A stretch of DNA of 64,000 bases from Cranoglanis bouderius. Taxonomy: Eukaryota; Chordata; Actinopteri; Siluriformes; Cranoglanididae. Position numbers and translations under genes: made by a program. The notes beneath the pieces are model-generated. The model searched no databases, was not told the origin of the DNA, and worked only from the letters and a program-made list of their open reading frames with translations. Positions 49,740 to 60,403 of this stretch are shown one piece after another. Within the stretch, counting starts at the first letter, position 1. Every line of letters starts with the position of its first letter. The DNA lies in assembly GCA_023630585.1 (NCBI GenBank), contig CM042546.1, positions 21,516,310 to 21,580,309 on the forward strand. The letters run 5' to 3'.

Positions 49740-50790
49740 CATGGGAACAGTGGTGATGAGTAAGTATTTGTCGGGAACAGTAGTGATCAGTGATTGTTTT
49801 TTAAGAACACTGGTGATCAGTGATTAGTTGTTGAGAACAGTGATGTTCAGTGAGTGGTTGCTGAGAACAGTGGTGATCAGTGATTAGTTGTTGAGAACAG
49901 TGGTGATCAGTGATTGGTTGTTGAAAACAGTAGTGTTCAGTGAGTGGTTGTTGGGAACAGTAGTGATCAGTGATTGTTTTTTAAGAACATTGGTGATCAG
50001 TGATTAGTTGTTGAGAACAGTGGTGTTCAGTGAGTGGTTGCTGAGAACAGTGGTGATCAGTGATTAGTTGTTGAGAACAGTGGTGATCAGTGATTGGTTG
50101 TTGAAAACAGTGGTGTTCAGTGAGTGGTTGTTGGGAACAGTGGTGATCAGTGATTGGTTGTTGGGAATTGTGGCGATCAGTGATTGGTTGTTGAGAACAC
50201 TGGTGTTCAGTAATTGGTTGTTGAGAACAGTGGTGTTCAGTGAGTGGTTGTTGGGAACAGTGGTGATCAGTGACTGGTTGTTTGCAACCATGATGATCAG
50301 TGATTGGTCATCGAGAACAAAGGTGATCAGTAAGTGGTTGTTGGGAACAGTGGTGTTCAGTGAGTGGTTGTTGGGATCAGTGGTGATCAGTGACTGGTTG
50401 TTTGCAACCGTGATGATCAGTGATTGGTCATTGAGAACATTGGTGATCAGTAAGTGGTTGTTGCGAATAATGGTGATCAGTAATTGGTTGGTGAGAACAG
50501 CAGTGACCAGTGATTAGTTTTTGAGAACAGTGGTGATCAGTGAGTGGTTGTTGGGAACAGTGGTGATCAGTGATTGGTTGTTGAGAACACTGGTGTTCAG
50601 TGATTGGTCATTGAGAACACTGGTGATCAGTGGATGGTTGTTGGGAATAATGGTGATCAGTAATTGGTTGTTGAACATTGGTGATCAGTGGATGGTTGTT
50701 GGGAATAATGGTGATCAGTAATTGGTTGTTGAACATTTGTGATCAGTGGATGGTTGTTGGGAATAATGGTGATCAGTTGTTGGTCCTGCA
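49740..50790. repeat. 30 bp minisatellite, about 35 copies
   Basis: Contiguous units of GTGATCAGTGATTGGTTGTT then GAGAACAGTG, with a second variant GTGTTCAGTGAGTGGTTG. The two variants tend to alternate, giving a 60 bp super-unit, and near-identical blocks of several units recur (compare 49800-49990 with 49990-50140). Because 30 is divisible by three, open frames persist on both strands (10-residue repeats); these are artefacts. Confidence 0.97.
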
Positions 50791-52450
50791 TAGTTTTAAG
50801 GTGTCTCCATAGCAACAGGACATAAATCGTGAATCCTATTCCTAAACAGTATATACTGGCAGCTCTTGCTTTTCTTTTCTTTTTCTACAATAGGTATTTT
50901 CGGTACCTGGTTCAATTTCTCATTTGCAATCTTTATATTTAGATTGTGCAGAATTCTGGAACTTGGGTGGTTCTTTAAGGGATCAATTTCCATAAATATG
51001 ATGGTAATAATCAAAATTAGTCTTGGGTTAGTTTAACATTTTACAAGAGGTTAATTATAAAGGGTTTGTGCATCACTGCTACATCTCCAGCAGCTAAGCA
51101 TGGAAGTGTTTCATGCCTTGCCGCGTTTCACCACAGGATGCTAATCTGATGCACAGTGGGACTGACCGAGTGCTATTTTGTCATTTCCACCCTCTCTGGT
51201 TGGTGCCAGTTGGGAAGGTGGGGGGCAGATGGGTTTTGGTGAGTATCCCGTTTATTTCCTGGCGAGTGGGCGTCTGCCTGCTTTCTGTTTGCTTTGGTTG
51301 TTTTATGTTTAGCTAAGTGGAATAAATTGATTGCAATATTATGACAATAATTAATAATGTGTAAGTACATAGTTATGTAGTTATGGTAATAAGGGACCAA
51401 ACACAGAAATCAAAATACATCAGTGTTATGGACACAAATATGCTGTAAAAATGCAAAAATAATAAGAGATATTCACCTTAACTAATAAGGAGAGTTAACT
51501 GACTAATATTTCATGCTAACAGTAGTGATGAAAAGTACCAGTCTTTCCCTTACCAAATGATCGACTGATTGAAACTTTTTATTTTATTTTATTTTTTTTT
51601 TAGAAAAGTAGTACAATGACACGGGAAAGCGCTTTCCAATATAATCTACAGACACATTACACAGCATGAACCTGAGCACTATGGCTGTACAGCCATTTTA
51701 GCAGTAAGCGATTCAGAGAAAAGAGACCTTTTAAAGAACGGTTTAGCATCAAATTACAGCAGTTAGTGCTAAAAGCACGTTGAGCCGTGACCCTTAAATT
51801 GGATTGTACCTTTTGTTCCATAAACCTCGCGTTTAATTAGGAAACCCGACTCTGTGGAGCCTTTCAGGAAACCTGCATAAGCGAAACATATGAGAACTGG
51901 GCACGTGTAATAGGCAAAAGTGTTTTAATTTCTATTCCATCCTACAAGTACTTACAATATTTACAGTAACAAAAAAAGGAAGCAACCAAACAATCAATCA
52001 AAAAAAAAAAAATCATCAATAAAGGTTAATTGTTTTTAAAATTTCTTACAGTAGAATCAGTGTACAGTCTCATACGCCTCAATGTAGCACCTACTGCACT
52101 GGGTTTTGATTTGATTTGATTTACACTCTCATTAATTCATTGTTATTGACGCGTTTCTCATATTCTCATATTCAGTCATGTCACAAAGTAAAAAAAAAAA
52201 AAAAGTGATTATTAAAAAACGATCTAAGCATACACTATTTTATTTAAATTATTTTAGAGGTAGGCTATGGCTAGGCTTATCAGTAGTGTTGAATTAGAGA
52301 ATCGGAGCTCAATAAGACTCAAATTAAAAAAGGATTAAGACGGATCAAGAATGTGAGCAAAATAATACAGCGGTGCAAAGACAGATTTTTATTTATTTAT
52401 TTATTTATTTATTATAGCTGTGGTCACTGAGGAAGCATCTTAAGCTGTCA
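50791..52450. other. Unassigned DNA
   Basis: No gene recognised; poly(A)/(T) and (TTTTA)n runs. Confidence 0.5.
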
Positions 52451-52462
52451 TTTTAGTGTTCA

Positions 52463-52494
52463 GAACCCTAACCTTAACCCTAACCCTAACCCTT
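52463..52494. repeat. Interstitial telomere-like repeat
   Basis: Four to five CCCTAA units, one with a T substitution (AACCCTAACCTTAACCCTAA). Short and internal, not a chromosome end. Confidence 0.85.
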
Positions 52495-52649
52495 TTTCTT
52501 AAACTTAACCCTTCTGTTTGGGTTCAAAACAGTGTAATAAAAAAATCTACCAAAAAAACAAACAAAAATAAACGCCCCAAAAAATCCAACAAGAAAGTTG
52601 CTGAATGTTTCGTTTTAAAAATGAATCATTTAAAAATTTATTAATTTAC

Positions 52650-52680
52650 CGTATTTTCTGGACTATAAGAAGTGACCAAT
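52650..52680. repeat. Dispersed repeat end (ACCGTATTTTCTGGACTATA)
   Basis: This motif, usually ACCGTATTTTCCGGACTATA, begins a widespread vertebrate DNA-transposon-derived repeat. Only the first bases are recognisable; the following 300 bp are unassigned. Confidence 0.45.
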
Positions 52681-52999
52681 ACATTATAAATTGTCTTTTT
52701 ATTTCTGTATTTCTTTCCTGAAAAGTTTTGCTATAGACAGACTTAAGATGCTGTGGTTGTAGCAACAATAATTTACTTATTTTCTATGCTAACATTATGC
52801 TAGTGTGTCCGTTTTTCAGTGCTTTATGGTAGCTATGTATGCTACGCCAGGACTTCTCGGAACGTTATAAGACAACGATCTGACAAATAAAAGCTACGTT
52901 TATAGAGTTAGTGTTAAACTGCACAATGCTCTAACGTGACAATGTGGCATTCATACAGTACGTCACTTACGTGAGGCATTTCAGACCTGCCAACCCTGA

Positions 53000-54287
53000 A
53001 GAGGAAAAATTCATAGTAAAAACGCAGCATATTTACGATATCGTCCTTTTCCAAATCGGCTGTGTAAGGCAGAAACAACTTGTCTGATTTAGTTCGAATG
53101 TAAACGCTAGAAAAGCTTTCAGTTGGAACCTTTTTTGAATATTTTCGCAGGAATTCCTAATAATTATATTTAACTGGTGTTAGCTATATACTTGTCTAGC
53201 TAGGTGGAACACACATACACAAAGATAGATTTTCTTTCATATTAGCAAACTCAAAACACTCCCCAAAGCAAGGACGTCTCGCAAATCCTACTGAGAGCAT
53301 GTGAGGTGAGTGAGAAAGGGGGCGAGGCTTCCAGGGGGTTCGTTAACACTGACAGTTCGAAACTACTATGCAACTGTCAATCATTCCAGATTCGTACGTC
53401 AATTGATTCATCTGCTGTTTTTATTGGGGACGGGGGACGGGGGACGGGGTGGGGGAGGGGGTATTTTGAAAATATGTTTGAAAAATGGCTTATTTGTTAA
53501 ATGGCGAGTTTTAATGCTACGTTAAATTTGCGGAGTTTGTACGCAAAATGCATAAAGGTTGTCAAATCTTAGACTTTGCCTTATATCCTTAACGTAAGTA
53601 ATACTGTTTACAATTTTTAGCTTCAGTTGGACTCATTAAAAGTCATCTATGAGTTAAAACTCTACTTCGTGAAATCGTATACTACAATTGTTTTAAGTAG
53701 CCAAAATTTGTAAAAAAAAAATGAAGTACTGTTTAAGAGGTAGTCAAAAAAAACATTTTGACATAAATGTCCCTGGTTACAAGAATGCCACTTGCAGTAT
53801 ATTGTACAATGAAGCTCTCATTTCCAACTTGCAAATTCAGGCACATTTTAACGAATGAGAGCGAAACGGTTGAGTTTCGTTTCGAATTACGAATTTACGA
53901 TGTTGTGAGATATGAACTTGTAATCTTCACGCTTAAACTAAGGCTGATTATTATAAATGTTTAAACTGCTGATGATTCCTCTGACTAGTCAAAATTTGGC
54001 TGGATATTTTTCGTCTGGATTTTTTGGAACTCCATTTTGTTTATATTGCTAATAAATGAGATCGTTTTAGTGTTGTGTTTTATGGTCAAATTTTATAACT
54101 ATTGCTTCAAAATCTGAAAACATGGCCCGAGTCAACAAGCTAAGCTTAAATGTTCTAAAAATGGCGGCTGGAAATTTACGTTATTGTGCAGTCGAGATGC
54201 ATATGCATGTGATCGAGGACACATTCCAAATGTTCTCCAGAAACGTTCCCGAAGCTGTGTACACCATCCTCCTGATTCCCAGACGGC

Positions 54288-54342
<55 letters not shown>

Positions 54343-54469
54343 GCAAATTTGCTAATGTAGAAAAAAACCCTCACGCAGTAAAATCAGTAGTTCATTAGTG
54401 GAAAAAAAAGAGATGGCATCATTTGTATAAAGGATTGTAAAAATTCAGTTTGTCCATCTCGTGTTGGCG
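53000..54469 (-). other. Region 3' of the ESAM stop (probable 3' UTR and flank)
   Basis: On the minus strand this follows the ESAM stop codon at 54470. No canonical AATAAA stands out close to the stop; one weak candidate on the minus strand is at 53419-53424. An (ATT)n tract at 54288-54343 would lie in the 3' UTR, about 130 bases past the stop. There is a G-rich tract on the plus strand at 53427-53461. The end of the transcript is not determined. Confidence 0.35.
54288..54343. repeat. (ATT)n microsatellite
   Basis: About 18 units, in the probable ESAM 3' UTR. Confidence 0.95.
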
Positions 54470-54941
54470 TTAGACCAGAGAACCCGCCCGGCTCTGAGCG
54501 GGAACCATGACGGGCACGGCGCCCATGCGCTCCAGCGCTGCCTGGCTCACTGCGTACGAGTGTGTGCGGTTCGGCGCGTGCATGGGGGCGGAGCCAGAAG
54601 GAGGTGGGGGCGTGGCTGGTGGAGCTCGCTGACTCAGCGACCCGTTGCTGCGCGTCACGATGGGCGCGGAATTGGCGGTGACCACCAGAGTTTTAGGAGC
54701 TGGGAGAGTGTGCCCACCGTTTGCGTAGGCTCCACCCCCTCCGGCACCAGTCCCGCCCCCGGTTGTGAAGCTTTGCCCATCGTAACGAGTGTAGGAGTTG
54801 GCGTCATAGCTGGCTTTGGCGTTGTGCCAGTAACGGCTGTTGTAGGTGTTGGTGGAGGTGAGCGTGTCGTTCTCCGAGGACGAGGCGTCCGCCTGGAATG
54901 CCTTCACCGACGACGACCTCTTCGGAGGAAGATCGTCCTCT
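54470..54941 (-). CDS. esam: ESAM-like adhesion molecule, last coding exon (cytoplasmic tail)
   Basis: This exon encodes about 156 residues of cytoplasmic tail and the stop codon. Its minus-strand acceptor is a T-rich tract ending in CAG just before 54941. Joining its first base to the preceding exon's last two bases gives an Arg codon, reading NEI-R-EDDLPPK. The tail has Ser-rich, Gly-rich (about residues 68-78) and Pro-rich (APPATPPPPSG) stretches. It ends MGAVPVMVPAQSRAGSLV, which as I recall matches the mammalian ESAM C-terminus almost residue for residue; IGSF11 ends similarly but with a different last segment. The final S-L-V is a class I PDZ ligand, known in ESAM to bind the MAGI scaffold at endothelial tight junctions. 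The assignment to ESAM rather than IGSF11 or CLMP rests mainly on this tail. The middle of the tail is fish-specific in composition and I cannot compare it further. Confidence 0.9.
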
Positions 54942-55885
54942 CTGAAAAACATTTGGCAAAAATATCATTTCTGTAAATATGATAAATATGTGATCGGCTT
55001 AAGCTGATTCATGCATCAACAAATCAATAAGTGGTTATGTGCAATATTTTTTTTCCTTCAACTCGCCTCAGATTCTCATAAGAAGAATAAAAGAGATTCA
55101 TTTTTTTTAATCTATCCGTATTTTATTGCTCTGTCTATCAACAGTACTGAATGAGGGAGAAGTCGGCGCTCAATGAGACTTGCTATAGTGTCAAATTAAA
55201 AAAGGATTAAAAATTATTAAGTATGAGAGGAAAATAATACTGCAGTGCAAACAGTGAAGGTTTTTTTTTTATTTTTAGTTCACAAAGCAAAACACAAGAC
55301 AGCATCAGTGTCAGCTTTGAATATTAAAAAAAAAAAAAAAAACTGGGCCTCATTTTAAAGTTTAAATGTATGTAAATGTTTTTGTGGCTTAAACCGAATG
55401 GAAAAACTATACCAGATTTTGATACATTTCTTTATACCCACATGCATATGTTGAGTGGTAAGTTATCAAGCATGTTTATAGCGCAGCTGATTTACATTTA
55501 GCCACACCCACAAAATTTCAGTGCTAAATGTTGGTGACTAAGAGCGCCTCCAAAGCAAGGCATGTGCTAAATCTTCCAGTAATGCAGCTCAGCCACTGCA
55601 GCTCGTCGGTTACCATAGACACACACTAACTCCTCCTCCTTTTATAGGCTGCCATTACTTTTGTCCTGATTTTTCCCCACGAGCTAACCAGATTTTCATG
55701 AACGCGTTGACACATTTCTTGAGTAAATGCGAATGATTTCCAAATCAATTTGTTCGTAACGAATAACAGTTGAAGGGAGGTTATAGCTACCGGTTGCGGT
55801 AGGATACGGAATTCATCACAAACAAACAAACAACAGGGTAAAATTGTATAAAAATCGTACAGAAGAACCAATCGCTGGCTCGCAC
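54942..55885 (-). other. ESAM intron (last)
   Basis: 944 bp between the transmembrane and cytoplasmic exons, donor GTGCGA, acceptor TTTTTCAG. Poly(A)/(T) runs; no further exon recognised. Confidence 0.85.
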
Positions 55886-56033
55886 CTGATTTCGTTTGGG
55901 ATGTCGTCGTCTTCGTAGCGGTTTTTGTTCCTCCAGTAGAAAAGCGCGACGATCACCAGCAGGGCGAAAATCGCCGCCGCAAGGACGCCAGAGACGACGG
56001 TTCCAGCGATGAGACCGACGCTCTGGGGCTGAG
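55886..56033 (-). CDS. esam: ESAM-like, transmembrane exon
   Basis: This 148 bp exon is bounded on the minus strand by a TGCAG acceptor and an AG|GTGCGA donor. It starts with two bases that complete a Pro codon with the previous exon and ends with two bases of the Arg codon finished in the next exon. It encodes a short stalk (QPQSVG), a hydrophobic helix of about 24 residues (LIAGTVVSGVLAAAIFALL followed by VIVALFYW), then a basic stop-transfer stretch (RNKNRYEDDD) and IPNEI. The order stalk, Gly/Ala-rich helix, basic anchor and acidic juxtamembrane segment is that of the CTX/JAM/CAR group of Ig adhesion proteins. Human ESAM has a comparable NDIKED motif at the exon boundary. The protein should be single-pass type I at cell-cell junctions. 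Confidence 0.9.
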
Positions 56034-56204
56034 CTGCACATCGCAAAGACATTACAGCGATATAAGTACGTAATATTAACGAGAAAATGATAGTGATGTC
56101 ATATACCACGCCCCTCATTAATTAATAATCAGGATGTTGGTGTTTGGTGAAATAAAAAATTCAGATGCTGTTTTTAAGTGATAAACAGACGAGACGTGAC
56201 TCAC

Positions 56205-56327
56205 GTGTCACCACCTGCAGGTTGAGTTGACACGTGCTGGTGCCGATGGCATTGGAGGCGGTGCACTGGTACACACCCGACGTCCCCACACTGATGTTCT
56301 TCAGACTCGCCGTGCCCTGCATCTGAT
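56205..56327 (-). CDS. esam: ESAM-like, C2 Ig domain second half
   Basis: This 123 bp exon encodes the C-terminal half of the C2-type Ig domain. It contains the classic F-strand SGVYQCTASNAIG, whose Cys pairs with the Cys in the preceding exon, and TCQLNLQVV on the G strand, whose Cys fits the extra disulfide found in C2 domains of the CTX family. NIS is a possible N-glycosylation site. Acceptor CTCCTCAG and donor C|GTGAGT give two leading bases and one trailing base, in phase with both neighbours (the junction codons read Asp upstream and Pro downstream). A long (TG)n tract lies in the intron about 18 bases upstream of the acceptor. Recognition of the Ig half-domain is firm; the gene name comes from the linked cytoplasmic exon. 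Confidence 0.9.
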
Positions 56328-56344
56328 CTGAGGAGGACATCATC

Positions 56345-56349
56345 AGCAC

Positions 56350-56402
<53 letters not shown>
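56345..56402. repeat. (CA)n microsatellite next to an ESAM splice acceptor
   Basis: On the transcribed strand this is (TG)n ending about 18 bases before the acceptor of the 56205-56327 exon. Confidence 0.95.
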
Positions 56403-56404
<2 letters not shown>

Positions 56405-57299
56405 ATTGCAGTGAGGAAAAGGAAACATCTTGTGATAATTTGCTGTACTGAATGAACTGATAAGAAATCAGCTGCTGTGACAATAACGATTCATCTGAGG
56501 CAATACCGATGTTTCAGCAACTTGTTTAGAAACAATATGTTCATTTTGTTTTTATTTTTGTTAGTTTTATTTACCAAAAACTGATTGTGTAGCAGAACTG
56601 TTGAGATATTCTAAAGAAAATGAACAAAACGAAAGTCCAGTCAAACTCTAAATGTTGATTTAAACATGCACGTTGAAACAAAATAGAAACAAAACAAAAC
56701 CTAAACAAAAAAAGTTTACAAGTCATACCATTTTATGTTTTTTTGTTTGTCTGTGTGTTTATGTATTTGCAATAAAGGTGTTTGTTTTTTTGTTTTGTCT
56801 ATGTTTTAGATATTGTATTTATTTACAAAAAATTGATTTGGACAAAAGATTTAAACAGGAGCAATAAAAACAAATGAACAAACAGACATACAGTATATAA
56901 GCTTATTTTGTGGTGGGTTTTTGTGTTTGTTTTTGTTTTCTTCTTTACAGTATGTATTTACAATAAGGGTGTTGTTTTTTGTTTTGTTTATGCTTTAGAT
57001 ATTGTATTTATTTACAAAAGAATTTTGGACAAAGATTTAAACAGGTGAAATAAAAACAAACAGACAGACATACAGTATATACAGTATCTCAAAAGTGAGT
57101 ACACCCCTCACATTTTTGTAAATATTTTATTATATCTTTTCATGGGACAACACTGAAGAAATGACACTTTGCTACAATGTAAAGTAGTGAGTGTACAGCT
57201 TGTATAACAGTGTAAATTTGCTGTCCCCTCAAAATAACTCAACACACAGCCATTAATGTCTAAACCTCTGGCAACAAAAGTGAGTACACCCCTAAGTGA

Positions 57300-58259
57300 A
57301 AATGTACAAATTGGGCCCAGAGCTTCACAGGTTGCCACTGGAGTCCTCTTCCACTCCTCCATGACGACATCACAGAGCTAGTGGATGTTAGAGACCTTGC
57401 ACTCCTCCACCTTTCGTTTGAGGATGCCCCAAAGATGCTCAATAGGGTTTAGGTCTGGAGACATGCTTGGCCAGTCCATCACCTTTACCCTCAGCTTCTT
57501 TAGCAAGGCAGTGGTCGCCTTGGAGGTGTGTTTGGGGTCGTTATCATGTTGGAATACTGCCCTGCGGCCCAGTTTCTGAAGGGAAGAGATCATGCTCTGC
57601 TTCAGTATGTCACAGTACATGTCACAGTACACTCCCCAGTGCTGGCAGCACTCATGCAGCCCCAGACCATGACACTTCCACCACCATGCTTGACTGTAGG
57701 CAAGACACACTTGTCTTTGTACTCCTCACCTGGTTGCCGCCACACACGCTTGACACCATCTGAACCAAATAAGTTTATCTTGGTCTCATCAGACCACAGG
57801 ACATGGTTCCAGTAATCCATGTCCTTAGTTTGCTTGTCTTCAGCAAACTGTTTGCGGGCTTTCTTGTGCATCATCTTTAGAAGAGGCTTCCTTCTGGGAC
57901 GACAGCCATGCAGACCAATTTGATGCATTGTGCGGCGTATGGTCTGAGCACTGACAGGCTGACCCCCCACCCCTTCGACCTCTGCAGCAATGCTAACCCT
58001 AACCCTAACCCTAACCCTATTCTGCAAAGCCAACCTCTGGATATGATGCTGAGCACGTGCACTCAACTTCTTTGGTCGACCATGGCAAGGCCTGTTCTGA
58101 GTGGAACCTGTCCTGTTAAACCGCTGTATGGTCTTGGCCACCGTGCTGCAGCTCAGTTTCAGGGTGTTGGCAGTCTTCTTATAGCCTAGGCCATCTTTAT
58201 GTAGAGCAACAATTCTTTTTTTCAGATCCTCAGAGATTTCTTTGCCATGAGGTGCCATG
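57300..58259 (-). pseudogene. Tc1-family transposase with telomere-repeat patch
   Basis: Start MAPHGKEISEDLKKRIVALH at 58259. The first ~200 residues are open: paired-like DNA-binding region (GYKKTANTLKLSCSTVAKTI), RPCHGRPKKLSARAQHHIQR, SAQTIRRTMHQIGLHGC, WSDETKINLFGSDGV (first Asp), TVKHGGGSVMVWGCMSAAST. After STGE the frame shifts at about 57640 with loss of several residues; the second frame holds AVFQHDNDPKHTSKAT (second Asp) and SMSPDLNPIEHLWGILKRKV (catalytic Glu), continues to EEWKRTPVATCEAL after another shift, then runs into the inverted repeat without the usual NGGHTKY end. Residues NRVRVRVS are encoded by telomere repeats (57995-58018). Inactive. Confidence 0.93.
57994..58018. repeat. 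Telomere-type (CCCTAA)n within the transposase gene
   Basis: Four CTAACC units in the coding part of the Tc1 element; on the coding strand GGGTTA units read as Arg-Val repeats. Confidence 0.95.
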
Positions 58260-58701
58260 TTGAACTTCCAGTGACCAGTATGAGAGTGTGAGAGAGCGAT
58301 AACACCAAACTTAACACACCTGCTCCCCATTCACACCTGAGACCTTGTAACACTAACGAGTCACATGACACCGGGGAGGGAAAATGGCTAATTGGGCCCA
58401 ATTTGGACATTTTCACTTAGGGGTGTACTCACTTTTGTTTTTGTTTAGACATTAATGGCTGTGTGTTGAGTTATTTTGAGGGGACAGCAAATTTACACTG
58501 TTATACAAGCTGTACACTCACTACTTTACATTGTAGCAAAGTGTCATTTCTTCAGTGTTGTCCCATGAAAAGATATAATAAAATATTTACAAAAACGTGA
58601 GGGGTGTACTCACTTTTGTAAGATACTGTAAGCTTATTTTGTGGTGGGTTTTTGTTTGTTTGTTTGTCTATGTGTTTACAATAAAGGTGTTGTTTTTGTT
58701 G

Positions 58702-58896
58702 TAGCGGGGCAATGGTATCTCAGTGGTTAAGATGTTGGGCTACTGATCAGACGGTCGTGAGTTCAAGTCCCAGCACTGCCAAGCCACCACTGTTGGGCCC
58801 TTGAGCAAGGTCCTTAACCCTCAATTGCTCAGATGTATAAATGAAATAAAAATGTAAGTCGCTCTGGATAAGGGCGTCTGTCAAATGCCGTAAATG
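58702..58896 (+). mobile_element. tRNA-derived SINE, plus strand
   Basis: GGTATCTCAGTGGTTAAGAT (A-box region), GAGTTCAAGTCCCAG (B-box region), TCGCTCTGGATAAGGGCGTC tail and AAATGCCGTAAATG end. Inserted in a unit of the ~200 bp array, in the same intron, antisense to esam. Nearly intact, so relatively young. Confidence 0.93.
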
Positions 58897-60246
58897 TTTT
58901 TTTGTTTTGTCTGTGTATTAGATATTGTATTTATTTACAAAAAAATGGTTTTGTACCAAAGATTTAAACAAGTGCAATAAATACAAACAAACAGAGAGAC
59001 AGACAGACAAACAGACAGTACATAAGCTTATTTTGTGGTGTTTTTTTGTTTGTTTGTTTTTGTTTGCTTGTTTTTGTATTTGCAATAAGGGTGTTGTTTT
59101 TTGTTTTCTTTATGCTTTAGATATTGTATTTATTTACAAAAGAATTTTGGACCAAAGATTTAAACAAGTGCAATAAAAACAAACAAACAAACAAACAAAC
59201 AAACAAAACAAACAGACAAAACATACAGTATGTAAGCTTATTTTGTAGTGTTTTTTTTTTGTTTGTTTGTTTTTGTTTGCTTGTTTATGTATTTGCAATA
59301 AGGGTGTTGTTGTTTTTTGTCTATGCTTTATATATTGTATTTATTTACAAAAAAAAATTGGACCAAAGATTTAAACAGGTGCAATAAAAACAAACAAATA
59401 TACAGTATATAAGCTTATTTTGTGGTGTTTTTTTTTTGTTTGTTTGTTTGATTCTTTGTTTGTTTGTTTGTTTGTTTGTTTGTTTGTTTATATATTTGCA
59501 ATAAGGGTGTTGTTATTGTTTTGTTTACATTTTAGATAATGCATTTATTCACAAAAATTGTTTTGGACCAAAGATTTATACAGGTGTAATCAAAACCAAC
59601 AAACAAACAAACAAACAAACAAACAGACAGACAGACAGACAAACAGGCAGACATACAGTATATAAGCTTATTTCATGGTGGGTTTTTTGTTTGTTTGTTT
59701 TTGTTTGCTTGTTTATGTATTTGCAGTAAGGGTGTTGTTTTTGTTTTGTTTAAACAAAAATATTTAAACAGGTCCAATAAAAACAAACAAACAGTTTATA
59801 AGCTAAGTAAAATCTATTAAGTAAAATAGAAATACAGATAAATAAATACAAAATTGTAACAAAGGTATTTGCATCATTTACTGCAGAAAGAGGTGTAATT
59901 ATTTATATATTTATAATAATAAATAGTGCTAATATAAAAATTTTTTTTAAAAAAACAGGCCTACAAAAATCTGAGATGTGTAACAGAAATGAAGAAGAAA
60001 CAATGGAAAGGTCATGAAAGTGGCCGAGTTTAACCGCGATTCTAACTCCGGCCACTAGATGGTGGTACAGCATTAGTCATGAAAATCAGACACACTTCCA
60101 TATCATGAACATGAAATACCGTAAGCTTTAAAGAACTATAAAACCACTGCACTGTAACATTTTTTTTATTTCTGACTTCACAGTTTTTATACAATGCATA
60201 TTATATATAATAATATTTGTAATAATCACACACACATACACACTAC

Positions 60247-60402
60247 CTTGCATGGCACCGAGAGGGAGTTTGGGCATGGAGTCCAGTTTCTCCCATGAGT
60301 ACGTTGGCGTCGGAATTCCCTCTTCAGAACCACAGAGCAGTGTGACGTCACTGCCGACATCGAGAGAACCCTGAATACGACACACGGGTAAAGATGGAGG
60401 GA
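60247..60402 (-). CDS. esam: ESAM-like, C2 Ig domain first half
   Basis: This 156 bp exon encodes PPSLPVCRIQGSLDVG, then VTLLC (B-strand Cys), TYSWEK (core Trp of the C strand) and LPLGAMQ. The B-strand Cys and Trp pair with the F-strand Cys of the next exon. The early VCRI Cys pairs with the late TCQL Cys, as in the JAM/CAR/ESAM group; human ESAM has the similar PPSCRLQG start. Donor CAAG|GTAGTG; acceptor CTGTAG, whose pyrimidine tract is a (CT)n microsatellite (60404-60457). Two leading and one trailing base keep phase. It is separated from the next exon by a 3.9 kb intron filled with tandem repeats, a Tc1 element and a SINE. The upstream V-set and signal-peptide exons were not found between here and 64000. 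Confidence 0.88.
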
Positions 60403-60403
60403 C

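Larger units (their letters stand above)
57082..58628 (-). mobile_element. Tc1-like transposon with long IR/DR ends
   Basis: Long inverted repeats of about 230 bp (57082-57315 and 58395-58628), each with two direct copies of AAAAGTGAGTACACCCCT (outer 57091, inner 57277), the IR/DR layout of fish Tc1 elements. TA flanks both ends. It is inserted in one unit of the ~200 bp array exactly at CAGTATA-TA-AGCTT. The transposase (minus strand) is nearly complete but disabled. Confidence 0.95.
56640..59810. repeat. ~200 bp tandem array in an ESAM intron
   Basis: About seven units, each with CAGTATATAAGCTTATTTTG, TTTGTTTG runs, TATTTGCAATAAGGGTGTTG, TTTTAGATATTGTATTTATT and GATTTAAACAGGTGCAATAA. The marker AAGCTTATTTTGTGGTG starts at about 56901, 58630, 59027, 59235, 59411 and 59666. 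A Tc1 (57082-58628) and a SINE (58702-58896) interrupt it. Short open frames repeating ATKDLNKCN-like residues are repeat artefacts. Confidence 0.92.

Noticed and set aside
50068..50517. Long open frame of ten-residue repeats
   Set aside because: Produced by the 30 bp minisatellite; open on both strands and lacking start context or splice support.
49740..50790. CRISPR-like regular repeat
   Set aside because: Units are contiguous with no spacers, and the host is a vertebrate.
52463..52494. Chromosome end
   Set aside because: Only a few telomere units, with ordinary DNA continuing on both sides.
59124..59387. Repeated small frames (KDLNKCN motifs)
   Set aside because: Each is a translation of one unit of the intronic ~200 bp array.
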